Source of the DNA: Seonamhaeicola maritimus
Lineage (GTDB): Bacteria; Bacteroidota; Bacteroidia; Flavobacteriales; Flavobacteriaceae
DNA length: 64,000 nt
Direction: 5' to 3'
NCBI RefSeq assembly: GCF_008056315.1
Contig: NZ_VRKQ01000008.1
Coordinates: forward strand, 1,196,957 to 1,260,956
The stretch's first letter is position 1; every line of letters starts with the position of its first letter. The position numbers were made by a program, and so were the translations under genes. Under the pieces are notes generated by a model. The model saw only the letters and a program-made list of their open reading frames with translations. It did no database searches and was not told the origin of the DNA. Positions 25,439 to 34,285 of this stretch are shown here, piece by piece.

Positions 25439-26581
25439 TTAACTGATTAATTCATTCAATATAGTTTCAGTATTTTCACCAAGTTTAGGAGAACCAATAG
25501 GTGATGTTAAATGCTTACCGTCTATTTTTATTGGGCAACGGGTTGTTTTATATTCAAACCCATCACTCATGGTAACAGTTTGAATCATATCTAATACTTT
25601 AAAACCTTCTTCTGAAAACAAAGTTTCCCAGTCCATCACTTTCGCACACCAAATATCTGCTGGTTCTAGAATAGATAGCCATTTCTCAGTAGTATCTGTG
25701 CTTAAATGATTTGCTAATTCTTTCTTTATAGTATCTCTTTTTGTAAACCATGATGGTACTTCGGTATAAGCTTTTAAAGGCTCGCAGCCCAATAACTCTC
25801 CTAATACGGGAATAGAGCCCATCGCTAATACCATATAACCATTTTTGGTTTTATAAATCCCATAAGGTGCTCCTAAGTAGGCATGAGCACTATTGTTTTT
25901 TGGACGAACCGTTGGTTCACCACCATCATGGTAGTATGTAGTAATAGATTCAAATTGGAAGTCTAAGATAGATTCTAGCATACTTATGGAAATTTTACTT
26001 CCTTCGCCAGTTCTAGAGCGTTTAACTAAGGCTGCTAAAATACCTTGAACTAAATGTGCTCCTGAGAGAATATCTACTAGAGCTAATCCAATTGGTGTAG
26101 GTCCATTTCCTTCAATACCGTTTAACCAAGTAATTCCTGAAAGTGATTGCGCTAATAAATCTTGCCCAGGTTTAGATTTCCAAGGACCTTCATTTCCATA
26201 ACCAGAAATGTCACCATAAATAATGTTTGGGTTTACTTTCTTTATAGTTTCATAGTCAAAGCCTAATCGTTCAATAACACCTGGCCTGAAATTGTGTACT
26301 AAAACATCTGCCCTAGCAATAAGTTTTAAAACTCGTTCTTTATCTATAGCGTTCTTTAAATCTGCTTGGAAACTTTCTTTGTTTCTGTTGATGGCTCTAA
26401 AAATGGAAGATTCACCATTTAAAATGACATTAGAAACGTATAATTGTCTGCAAATGTCGCCAGTTTCTGGTCGTTCAACTTTAATTACTCTTGCTCCCAA
26501 ATCAGCTAATCTCAAGGTTGCTGATGGTGCAGATAAAAACTGACTTAAATCTATAACTAATAGGTCTTGTAATGGTTTCAT
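25439..26581 (-). CDS. CaiB/BaiF family (class III) CoA-transferase
   Basis: This 380-aa enzyme moves CoA from a donor thioester to an acid acceptor. It shows the family pattern: [21 protein letters not shown] at the N-terminus, [12 protein letters not shown] near residue 66, [12 protein letters not shown] near 96, and the catalytic D141 in [13 protein letters not shown]. It is the same length as the next gene's product and similar throughout, so they are recent-looking paralogues and may form a heterodimer. It lies three bases from that paralogue and one base from the solute-binding-like gene. Confidence 0.92.
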   Translation of the reverse strand: MKPLQDLLVIDLSQFLSAPSATLRLADLGARVIKVERPETGDICRQLYVSNVILNGESSIFRAINRNKESFQADLKNAIDKERVLKLIARADVLVHNFRPGVIERLGFDYETIKKVNPNIIYGDISGYGNEGPWKSKPGQDLLAQSLSGITWLNGIEGNGPTPIGLALVDILSGAHLVQGILAALVKRSRTGEGSKISISMLESILDFQFESITTYYHDGGEPTVRPKNNSAHAYLGAPYGIYKTKNGYMVLAMGSIPVLGELLGCEPLKAYTEVPSWFTKRDTIKKELANHLSTDTTEKWLSILEPADIWCAKVMDWETLFSEEGFKVLDMIQTVTMSDGFEYKTTRCPIKIDGKHLTSPIGSPKLGENTETILNELIS

Positions 26582-26584
26582 TGT

Positions 26585-27727
26585 TTATAGATTAAATTCT
26601 TTAATGATATCTTTTGTATGTTGCCCAACTCTAGGTGCAGGTTTATTTGCAAAAATCCTTTTGTTATTTACTCTTATGGGACATCTTAATGTATGAACTT
26701 CTTCTCCAGAAAGTAATGGCAATTTTTGATCCATTTGTAAAACGTGGTAGGCATCATGATTTAACAGCGTTTTATAATCAAATACGTCTGAACACCAAAC
26801 ACCTTGAGGTTCAAGAAGGTTTAGCCAATGTTCAGTAGTTTTAATAATTAATTTAACTCTTAATAAATCCATTATCTCATCACGTTTTGTGAACCAAGAA
26901 TCTGAATCTGTATATGTTTGAATTTCTGGGCTCTCTATAATCTCACCTAATTTTGTAAGAGATCCCATAGCAATGGAAATATAACCATCTTGTGTTTTGT
27001 AAACTCCGTAAGGAGCTCCTAAATATGGGTTTGCAGCACCTTGTTTAGCACGTTCAACCGGTTGATTGCCATCATTTAAATAAGTAGTAATGACTTCGAA
27101 TTGTAAATCTAAAGTAGATTCTAAAAGACTCACTTCAACTAGAGCCCCTTTGTTTGTTTTAGAACGCTTAATAAGGCTTGCTAAAATACCGTGAGCTAAA
27201 TGTGTTCCTGTAATAATATCAGAAACAGCAGCACCAACGGGCACAGGGTCGTCATTTTGATTTCCCGTTAAGTTTACAAACCCTGACATAGCTTGAATTA
27301 ATAAATCTTGTCCTGGTTTTTTTGACCAAGGTCCTTCTGTACCATACCCTGTAACTGTTGCATAAACTAATTTTGGGTTGATACCTTGAACCGTGTTATA
27401 GTCCAAGCCTATTTTATCCATAACTCCGGGACGAAAATTATGAGTCATTACATCGGCCTGAGCGATTAATTTTTTAATACGCTCTAAGTCTTCTGGGTCT
27501 TTTAAGTTAGCAGCATAAGAATCTTTGTTTCTATTAACCGTATGAAACACCAAACTGCTTCCATCTAGAAATAAGTTTTTTAATGCAATTTGACGACCAG
27601 CCTCACCAGTATTTGGTCTTTCAATTTTAATAACTCTAGCTCCTAAATCTGCTAATTTTAATCCAGCCGAAGGTCCAGCCATAAACTGTGCAAATTCGAG
27701 AACTAAAATCCCTTCTAATGGTTTCAT
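26585..27727 (-). CDS. CaiB/BaiF family CoA-transferase (paralogue)
   Basis: This 380-aa class III CoA-transferase has [39 protein letters not shown], and catalytic D141 in PGQDLLIQAMSGF. Residue numbering matches its neighbour exactly, which supports a tandem duplication of the gene. The C-terminal region ends in the usual LRCPIRVNNKR...APRVGQHT segment. Cytoplasmic. Its position between a solute-binding-like gene (four bases upstream) and its paralogue suggests that a sugar-derived acid is activated to a CoA thioester here; donor and acceptor are unknown. Confidence 0.92.
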   Translation of the reverse strand: MKPLEGILVLEFAQFMAGPSAGLKLADLGARVIKIERPNTGEAGRQIALKNLFLDGSSLVFHTVNRNKDSYAANLKDPEDLERIKKLIAQADVMTHNFRPGVMDKIGLDYNTVQGINPKLVYATVTGYGTEGPWSKKPGQDLLIQAMSGFVNLTGNQNDDPVPVGAAVSDIITGTHLAHGILASLIKRSKTNKGALVEVSLLESTLDLQFEVITTYLNDGNQPVERAKQGAANPYLGAPYGVYKTQDGYISIAMGSLTKLGEIIESPEIQTYTDSDSWFTKRDEIMDLLRVKLIIKTTEHWLNLLEPQGVWCSDVFDYKTLLNHDAYHVLQMDQKLPLLSGEEVHTLRCPIRVNNKRIFANKPAPRVGQHTKDIIKEFNL

Positions 27728-27731
27728 AACA

Positions 27732-28883
27732 TTAAATATCTAAAGATTTTATGTATAATTCGTTTAACTGAGCAAGTAATGCATTTTCATCTCCACCATG
27801 CATCATATATTCTCTTATAGGCGTACCAGCTCTATCTTGAAAATACATATGTCCGTTATATCTTGGACGTAAAAACGATCTGTCTAAACCTGGTAATGTG
27901 TTTTTGAAGAAGTTTTTAGTAACTTGATTTGTGTGATTATCTAACCATGCTTTTCTGTGTCCTGGTTGCCCACCGTTATCAAAGAAAATTGTCTTTTGAC
28001 ATGCTTCAGATCCCACATATTCAACATATTTCATTACTGTTTCTAATTCTTTTGTTTCGGCTGAAACAGCTAAACCTGTTCCTCCTAAAGTAGAAATAGC
28101 TCCAATGCCATTAATTTCTACCATATCATGAAAATGCAATAATTTACGGGCATATCCATCTCTACTGTAATTGGTGTAACCATAGGCCCACGGGCAATAT
28201 GCGTATTTGTCTGTTCGAGTCATAGCTTCGTATACTTGAATTGGATTCCAATCAAAAATTTGTGGATCCATTTCAACGGCTAATTCACGTAGCATTTGTA
28301 ACGCTTTTATACCAATTTCTTCACTTACAACATGATTTGGAGATGTGCAAACTTCTTCGCCTAAGTTACAGCACATCATATAGAAATTCATTAAGGTGTC
28401 TTGTGGTATCCCTGGCATAATGACCAAGCCTTGTTTTGCCAGCTCTAATAAGTCATCATAGGTTTCAGGTAAATTCAATTTTTTTTCTTCAAAAATATCT
28501 GGACGATTAGAAGCTACTGGTGTAGCTGCATCAACGGCTAATGCCCATTGGTGTCCGTTTGAAGAATAACTCTCATGAGAACGTCCTACACTGTTTTCCT
28601 CTAAATCTTGCATAAATGCTTTTGGAAGGTGTTCATCTAAAGGTAAGATTACATTATTCTTACCTGCAAAACCTGCCCAAGGATGATCTATTATTAATAA
28701 ATCATATCGTTTTGCTAATTCATTAATGGGTTCATCGGCAAATGCCTGAAGCGACCTCTTTTCCCAAGTAATATCTACATTTGGATTTAATTCTGAAAAA
28801 CGTTGAGCTGTGGCTACCATAGATGTAAACCCTCTGCTATGGTTCCAAGTAATTCCTTTTAATTGTACTCTTTTTGTACTCAT
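27732..28883 (-). CDS. Second solute-binding-like protein without signal peptide
   Basis: This 383-aa protein resembles periplasmic sugar-binding proteins: TWNHSRGFTSMVATAQRF, YDLLIIDHPWAGFAG, LPETYDDLLELA, and a C-terminal FLRPRYNGHMYFQDRAG. It starts MSTKRVQLKG with no signal sequence or lipobox, and the RhaT gene ends 21 bases upstream. It differs from the product at 24205 in length and most residues, so they are a distant pair that could form two lobes of one complex. It lies four bases from a CoA-transferase gene. Since neither partner could reach the periplasm by the Sec route and no ABC permease is near, transport is unlikely to be its job. Confidence 0.8.
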   Translation of the reverse strand: MSTKRVQLKGITWNHSRGFTSMVATAQRFSELNPNVDITWEKRSLQAFADEPINELAKRYDLLIIDHPWAGFAGKNNVILPLDEHLPKAFMQDLEENSVGRSHESYSSNGHQWALAVDAATPVASNRPDIFEEKKLNLPETYDDLLELAKQGLVIMPGIPQDTLMNFYMMCCNLGEEVCTSPNHVVSEEIGIKALQMLRELAVEMDPQIFDWNPIQVYEAMTRTDKYAYCPWAYGYTNYSRDGYARKLLHFHDMVEINGIGAISTLGGTGLAVSAETKELETVMKYVEYVGSEACQKTIFFDNGGQPGHRKAWLDNHTNQVTKNFFKNTLPGLDRSFLRPRYNGHMYFQDRAGTPIREYMMHGGDENALLAQLNELYIKSLDI

Positions 28884-28904
28884 TTTATGTTTTATAAATT
28901 CAAT

Positions 28905-29975
28905 TTAATGACTTGCAGTTATGTCTGTACCAAGTTTACTTCCGTATGCCATAATTATGAAGGAAACCACTAATACTACTAATGCGAATATCAATGTGTA
29001 ATTGGTTCTTTTTGTTACTTGCTTCCATTCCTTCATTACAATACCAACTATATAACTAAAGAAGATAAGCATAGACATATGTAAAACCCAACTTGCAAAT
29101 TTGTAAGCGCCCATTTGCACGTGTCCGATTCCATAGAAAAAGAATTGCCCGTACCACAATGCGCCACTTAAAATGGACATTCCAAGGTTTAGGTAATAAT
29201 TCTTTTTACCAACCCCTTTTATATCAACAATCTCTTTTAATGTGTTATTCTTAAGTCCAACAATGGTAAACCATATGAAGTTGGTAATGAAGGCACCACC
29301 AGTAGATAATATTAAGTTAGCATTTCCTTCAAAGTTGCCAGCGCCGTATTCTCCAGCTATTTCGGCAACAGGAGCACCAACTTCTAAAGAAATTCCAAAA
29401 ACAGCAGATAGAACCCCAGCTATTAAGGTTAGCGTTAAGCCTTTTTTCATATTAAAAGTTAATGGTTCGCCTCCATTAGCATTGTTGTTTTTTAAATCTT
29501 TTTCTTTCCTGTATCCAGCAACACCACATATAATAATCCCAACAAGAGCTAAACCCATTCCGGAAAATATAGTATATCCGCCAGGGCCATTAAATTTTTG
29601 AAGTAATTCACCATGCATTATTAGTGGTACAATGGTTCCTAAAATTGCCGAAATACCTATTGATATGGTGTATGTAAGCGAGTAGCCAATATGTCGAATG
29701 GCAAAACCAAAACACATACCACCAAAACCGTAAATGGCTCCTAAAATGGTTGCATTAAATAAAACTTCGGTTGAGGCATCTCTAAAAACACTCATCAAAT
29801 CGGGAACGGTTAAGAATCCTATAATGAAAGGAAAGATAAACCATGCAAAGGAAGCCTGAACTATCCAATAGGAGTCCCAAGACCATTTTTTTACTTTTTG
29901 AAATGGTACATAACATGTGGAAGCTGCCACACCTCCAACAGCGTGAATTAAGGTTCCTAAAATCGGATTCGCCAT
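28905..29975 (-). CDS. RhaT-type L-rhamnose (deoxyhexose)-proton symporter
   Basis: This 356-aa membrane protein has about ten helices. It follows the RhaT pattern: GTLIHAVGGVAASTCYVPFQ at the N-terminus, WIVQASFAWFIFPFI, a central loop rich in charged residues near 150-170, and WYGQFFFYGIGHVQMG near residue 270. RhaT imports L-rhamnose with protons; relatives can carry similar 6-deoxy sugars. It is the first gene of the nine-gene leftward operon, so imported sugar would be handed to the enzymes that follow. The candidate operator and -10 box lie in the 107-bp divergent gap before it. Confidence 0.9.
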   Translation of the reverse strand: MANPILGTLIHAVGGVAASTCYVPFQKVKKWSWDSYWIVQASFAWFIFPFIIGFLTVPDLMSVFRDASTEVLFNATILGAIYGFGGMCFGFAIRHIGYSLTYTISIGISAILGTIVPLIMHGELLQKFNGPGGYTIFSGMGLALVGIIICGVAGYRKEKDLKNNNANGGEPLTFNMKKGLTLTLIAGVLSAVFGISLEVGAPVAEIAGEYGAGNFEGNANLILSTGGAFITNFIWFTIVGLKNNTLKEIVDIKGVGKKNYYLNLGMSILSGALWYGQFFFYGIGHVQMGAYKFASWVLHMSMLIFFSYIVGIVMKEWKQVTKRTNYTLIFALVVLVVSFIIMAYGSKLGTDITASH

Positions 29976-29997
29976 AATGATAAGTTTAGTTAGTTAG

Positions 29998-30030
29998 TTT
30001 TATATGCAAAAATATGTTTTATATATAAAA
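29998..30030. promoter_or_regulatory. Candidate IclR operator pair over the rhaT -10 box
   Basis: Two 14-bp units start 19 bp apart: TTTTATATGCAAAA (29998-30011) and TTTTATATATAAAA (30017-30030, a perfect palindrome). A leftward -10 box TATTTTTG (30007-30014) sits between and over them. An equivalent pair with the same 19-bp period precedes the GH2 gene at 31023. The site lies between divergent rhaT and the IclR-type gene. AT-richness makes chance matches more likely, so confidence is moderate. Confidence 0.5.
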
Positions 30031-30082
30031 TACACAAGAAAATTGGAATAGTTTTATTAATATTGTGTAACTCAAAAACAAA

Positions 30083-30850
30083 ATGGCAGAAACCAATTCC
30101 GTAAAGTATAATGCTCCAGCTCTTGATAAGGGTTTAGATATTTTGGAGTATTTATCAAAAGAAGGTATTCCTTTAACACAAGCAGAAATAGCACAAGGAA
30201 TCCATAGAACTCCTAGTGAAATATATAGAATGTTGGTTTGCTTAGAAGCCAGAGGATATGTTGTTAGGGGTGCGAATGCAGGTAAGTACAGATTGTCATT
30301 AAAAATGTATAGTTTATCTCATACGCATACACCATTTGATGAATTGAAACGTGTAGCCAGTTATCCTATGCAATTGCTTTCTGAGAAAACAAGGCAATCG
30401 TGTCATTTAAGTATTATGAATAATGATCAATTATTGATAATTTCTCAGATGAGAAGTCCTGATGCGGTGTCACTTTCAATTGAAGAAGGTACACACTTTC
30501 CTTTATCAATGACAACTTCCGGAATAATAATGCTTTCTACTTTGTCTGCAAAAAAGAGAAAGGAAATTCTTTCAAGGGATAAATATTATAAAACTTGGAA
30601 TAAAGATCAGAAAGAACAGCTAAATTCTGAAATTGATAGAGTAACAAAACTAGGGTATCGAGCGGAGGCCAGTAAATTAACTAGCGGGGTCACCGATATA
30701 GCTGTTTCAATTGGTGGTAATGCTGAATTAAGGGCGGTATTGGCAGTTTCAGTATTTACATCTTCACTAAAAGAAGAATTGAAAGTGGAATCTATTTTGA
30801 AAAGCATGGAAGAAACAAAAGCCGAAATCAATAAGTTCATAGGCGGTTAA
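30083..30850 (+). CDS. IclR-family transcriptional regulator
   Basis: This 255-aa regulator has an N-terminal winged helix-turn-helix (about residues 8-65: LDILEYLSKEGIPLTQAEIA, then HRTPSEIYRMLVCLEARGYV) and a C-terminal effector-binding domain (about 80-250) with the family pattern SVFTSSLKEEL near its end and a TSGIIMLS turn near residue 150. IclR proteins usually act as repressors released by a small acid or sugar effector. It is divergent from the rhaT operon and just upstream of the GH2-like gene set, and the paired repeats on both sides could be its operators. Effector is unknown. Confidence 0.9.
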   Translation: MAETNSVKYNAPALDKGLDILEYLSKEGIPLTQAEIAQGIHRTPSEIYRMLVCLEARGYVVRGANAGKYRLSLKMYSLSHTHTPFDELKRVASYPMQLLSEKTRQSCHLSIMNNDQLLIISQMRSPDAVSLSIEEGTHFPLSMTTSGIIMLSTLSAKKRKEILSRDKYYKTWNKDQKEQLNSEIDRVTKLGYRAEASKLTSGVTDIAVSIGGNAELRAVLAVSVFTSSLKEELKVESILKSMEETKAEINKFIGG

Positions 30851-30946
30851 TTATTTCTTATTTATCTGATTTTTAGGCAGGTAATTCTTTACGTTATATT
30901 TAATGTTTCACTTGTATAGTTATTGTCAAGTTATGTTATTTGATAT

Positions 30947-30979
30947 TTTTACATATAAATTATATTTTTACATATAAAA
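30947..30979. promoter_or_regulatory. Candidate IclR operator pair before the GH2-like gene
   Basis: Two 14-bp units start 19 bp apart: TTTTACATATAAAT (30947-30960) and TTTTACATATAAAA (30966-30979), each differing from TTTTATATATAAAA by one or two bases. They sit 44-76 bp before the start codon of the GH2-like gene. The rest of the 172-bp gap holds nothing else recognisable. Confidence 0.5.
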
Positions 30980-31022
30980 ATAGTGATTAACAAAATAACA
31001 TTTTATATAATATTCTTAATAA

Positions 31023-33500
31023 ATGAAAAATATAAGTCAGGAGGAGAAAGATTATCTACAAGGTGATGGTAATACTTCAAATGAGAAAATTACCCTAGAC
31101 CTTACGGGTAATAATTGGCAAATGGAAGGAATCCGTCCAGGAGAGGGTGAGAAAATTGGTTTCCATGAGCTAAATTTTGATATTACCGGAGACTCTTTTA
31201 ACTGGGGATTCGCAAAGGTTCCAGGTGATGTGTATACAGATCTTTGGAGACAAGGTAGGATAGAGGACCCTCATTTTGGAAGAAACAGTTTGAAAGCTAA
31301 ATGGGTTCCAGAAAATGAATGGTGGTACAAGCGTCAATTTGATGTTCCAGTTGAAATGGAAGGAAAGCACATTCAATTAGTATTTGATGGTGTTGATTTT
31401 GGTTGTGATGTTTGGTTGAATGGTGAGTTTTTAGGAACACATGAAGGGATGTTTTCTAAGTTTAAATTTAACGTATCCAATACCATTCGTTTTGAGCGTT
31501 TGCGTTTCGGAACTAATGTATTGATGGTAAGATTGCATCCAGCACCAAGACGTTACAGTCAGGTAGCGGGAAGAAAACCTGCATGGCATGGTGACTATTG
31601 GGTAGCGCTTCCTCCAATAGGTATTTGGAAGCCAGTGTATTTAGAAGGTATGGGAAAGGTAACGGTTGAAGATACCTATGTTAAACCAACCATTATATCA
31701 GAAGATTCGGCTAAATTAGATATTGAAGTTGAACTTAAAAACCATGAGGATGTAACAAAAACGGTTAATGTTAATGTTGAGGTAGAAGGACAAAATTTTG
31801 AATCTAAAGTATATTCAGTTTCTCAAGAACTTACAATTTCGAAAGAAATAAACAATTTAGAATTAGTTCTTGATGTTGACAATGCTAAATTATGGTGGCC
31901 ATGGGATTTGGGAGACCAGCATATGTATAAGGCAAAAGTTACAGTTACTGAGAGGGGTGCATTATTGGATGTAACCACTACCTCTTTCGGAATCAGGGAG
32001 ATAAAAATGGAGCATAACCCTGGATTCACTAGAGATCAAGTTGAAAACCCTTGGACGGTAATGATCAACGGAAAACGCCACTTTATGCGCTCGGGCACTT
32101 GGGGAGGACCTCCAGATATTTTTATGGGGCGTGCTCACAAAAGTAAATACAAGGAGTTAATTCGCTTAGCTAAAGAAGCAAATTTCAATAACCTCAGAAT
32201 CTTCGGGTGGCACCCAGAAGAGATTCCATATTTTTATCAGCTATGTAATGAGGCTGGAATTACGGTATGGCAAGATGTGCTACCTCTAGCAAGTTTGTCG
32301 TTACCTAAGGATGAGGAGTTTAAACAAGCGGTTTTTGAGGAAGCTATTGCATCTGTAAAAGAGCAACGAAACCATCCTTGTATAGTTTTATTAGAAGGCT
32401 CAGAGGAACTATTCATGACAGCGTCAGATCCACAGCATAATTTGAATTTTGTAAATGAGCTGGGAGAAGCAATCAAACCTTATACGCCTTTATATTACAT
32501 TCCATCGTCACCATTAAGTGATGAGGTTGGATTAAACCTAGGATTCAAACCAAACGAAAGTTTCCACGCCAACGATTTGTTTTATGGTGAAGGAGAATTT
32601 GTTATGGAAGATTATTTTCCAAGTTTGGATTATGCAGTCATCCCTGAATTAGCTATTTCTTCTTGTCCAAATGTTGAGAGTATTAAGAAATTTATTCCAG
32701 CAGATGAGATTTGGCCTCCAGGACCAAGTTGGGGACACCATTGGACAGATTTCGATGCCTTAAGAACTTTAAATTTTGAAGTACTGGGAGATCAATCCAA
32801 AGACGGATTTGAAAAATTTGTTGAAGCAACTCAAATAGCTCAAGGAGTGATTTTTCAATATGCCTTAGAGCATTTTAGAACCAGAAAGCCTAAAACAAGC
32901 GCTATTTGTATTTGTCATTACATCACTTTTGCACCAGATATGAAGTGGGGTATTGTAGATTATTACCAAGAAAAAAAATTGTCATTTAACCATGTTAGAA
33001 AGGCATATCAACCAGTTTTGCTAACCATGAAACATTATGACAGACGTTGGTTGCCAGGGGAAGAATTTAAAGGCGAACTTTGGGTGGTAAATGATTTTTA
33101 TGAATCATTCAATAACTGCAAAGCTACTATCAAATTCTTAGATAAAAATAAGTCTGTAGTCAAAGAAGAAAGTTTTAAATTTGATGAAATAGAAGGCGAT
33201 AGTTCTTCCAAATTTACAGATGTGTCTTGTGAAGTACCAGGTGAAATGGGAGACAAGTTTTATGTAGAAATGACTTTGGTAGATGCTAAAGGAAATATTT
33301 TATCAGAAAACGACTATTTCCTTTTGGTGGCAGATAAGCAAAAGGATAGAAAAGAATTAAGAGCTATAGGTTTAGAAGCGTTTGACATCAAACAAAAATA
33401 TGGTTGGGCAAATTATTTTAGATATTACCCATGCTTGGGAGCTGAAGAGGGTTCTAAAGAAGCCGATGAAGAAATGCCAATTGCCAGAGGTTTTAAATAG
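31023..33500 (+). CDS. Cytoplasmic GH2 (beta-mannosidase-like) protein with altered catalytic motifs
   Basis: This 825-aa protein has the GH2 layout: a sugar-binding domain (about 25-210, with VPGDVYTDLWRQGRIEDPHF and GVDFGCDVWLNGEFLG), an immunoglobulin-like domain, then a TIM barrel (about 340-650). It has no signal peptide. The acid/base site reads EGSEEL, aligning E462 with the catalytic Glu of SGNNEN, but the conserved Asn before it is Glu (E461). The nucleophile region reads VIPELA in place of SEFG. Clan GH-A members nearly always keep that Asn, so activity or specificity may differ. It is followed six bases later by the crotonase gene, so it may act on an imported glycoside. Confidence 0.82.
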   Translation: MKNISQEEKDYLQGDGNTSNEKITLDLTGNNWQMEGIRPGEGEKIGFHELNFDITGDSFNWGFAKVPGDVYTDLWRQGRIEDPHFGRNSLKAKWVPENEWWYKRQFDVPVEMEGKHIQLVFDGVDFGCDVWLNGEFLGTHEGMFSKFKFNVSNTIRFERLRFGTNVLMVRLHPAPRRYSQVAGRKPAWHGDYWVALPPIGIWKPVYLEGMGKVTVEDTYVKPTIISEDSAKLDIEVELKNHEDVTKTVNVNVEVEGQNFESKVYSVSQELTISKEINNLELVLDVDNAKLWWPWDLGDQHMYKAKVTVTERGALLDVTTTSFGIREIKMEHNPGFTRDQVENPWTVMINGKRHFMRSGTWGGPPDIFMGRAHKSKYKELIRLAKEANFNNLRIFGWHPEEIPYFYQLCNEAGITVWQDVLPLASLSLPKDEEFKQAVFEEAIASVKEQRNHPCIVLLEGSEELFMTASDPQHNLNFVNELGEAIKPYTPLYYIPSSPLSDEVGLNLGFKPNESFHANDLFYGEGEFVMEDYFPSLDYAVIPELAISSCPNVESIKKFIPADEIWPPGPSWGHHWTDFDALRTLNFEVLGDQSKDGFEKFVEATQIAQGVIFQYALEHFRTRKPKTSAICICHYITFAPDMKWGIVDYYQEKKLSFNHVRKAYQPVLLTMKHYDRRWLPGEEFKGELWVVNDFYESFNNCKATIKFLDKNKSVVKEESFKFDEIEGDSSSKFTDVSCEVPGEMGDKFYVEMTLVDAKGNILSENDYFLLVADKQKDRKELRAIGLEAFDIKQKYGWANYFRYYPCLGAEEGSKEADEEMPIARGFK

Positions 33501-33506
33501 AGTGTT

Positions 33507-34271
33507 ATGTTTGAATTTAAAAAAGAGGATAGGTTAGGAATCATATCAATGAATAAAGCTCCGGCTAATAGTTATGATATTCATTTTTTTAATGAATTCG
33601 AAAAAATTTTAAATACTATTGAAGTAGATTCTGATATTGCAGTTGTATTATTAAAAAGTGCCATTCCTAAGTTTTTTTCGGCAGGAGCCGATATCAAAGT
33701 GTTTCAGAGTAACACCGCTGAACAAAATAAGGAAATGGTGGTTATGGCTAATAAAATAGCTAATCAAATCAGTAAGAGTTCTAAAATATTTGTTGCCTTT
33801 TTAAATGGGCATACATTAGGTGGCGGTTTGGAGTTAGCATTGGCCTGTGATATTCGATTGTCATCAAACAAAAAGTTCCTTTTGGGATTACCCGAAGTAA
33901 AGCTTGGGTTGATGCCTGGAAATGGAGGTATTCCGCGTTTGGTTAATGCCGTTGGAATTTCAAAAGCGTTTGAGTTAGTAGTTTCTGGAAATAATATGGA
34001 TTCTCAGGAAGCATATAGAAATGGATTGGTAAATCAGCTGTTTGATGAGGAAAAATCAGAAGAGCAGGCTTTTGAATATGCTGTGAACCTTTCTAAAGGT
34101 CCAAAAAAAGCCATGGCAGCTATAAAACAAACGTTTTCCGATGGTATTGGTAAAAGTTTGGGTGATTTTTTAAAACTTGAAAAAGAAAAAGTTAATACGC
34201 TTTACGATACCTATGATGCCAAAGAAGGCTTTCTTGCCTTTGTAGAAAAACGAACACCTGAATTTGAATAA
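33507..34271 (+). CDS. Enoyl-CoA hydratase/isomerase (crotonase) family protein
   Basis: This 254-aa cytoplasmic protein has the crotonase signature: SAGADIKVF near residue 58 (oxyanion hole), [19 protein letters not shown] near residue 102, and [20 protein letters not shown] near residue 130, which holds a second catalytic glutamate. Family members hydrate, isomerise or cleave CoA thioesters. It lies six bases after the GH2-like gene and 14 before the aldehyde dehydrogenase gene. Together with the CoA-transferases and MaoC-type enzyme across the divergent promoter it suggests CoA chemistry on a sugar-derived acid; the actual substrate is unknown. Confidence 0.9.
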   Translation: MFEFKKEDRLGIISMNKAPANSYDIHFFNEFEKILNTIEVDSDIAVVLLKSAIPKFFSAGADIKVFQSNTAEQNKEMVVMANKIANQISKSSKIFVAFLNGHTLGGGLELALACDIRLSSNKKFLLGLPEVKLGLMPGNGGIPRLVNAVGISKAFELVVSGNNMDSQEAYRNGLVNQLFDEEKSEEQAFEYAVNLSKGPKKAMAAIKQTFSDGIGKSLGDFLKLEKEKVNTLYDTYDAKEGFLAFVEKRTPEFE

Positions 34272-34285
34272 AACAACTAAATATT

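Noticed and set aside
22665-28883. Reading the two solute-binding-like proteins as parts of an ABC importer.
   Set aside because: No permease, ATPase or signal peptide is present in the operon, so an importer is not supported by the window.
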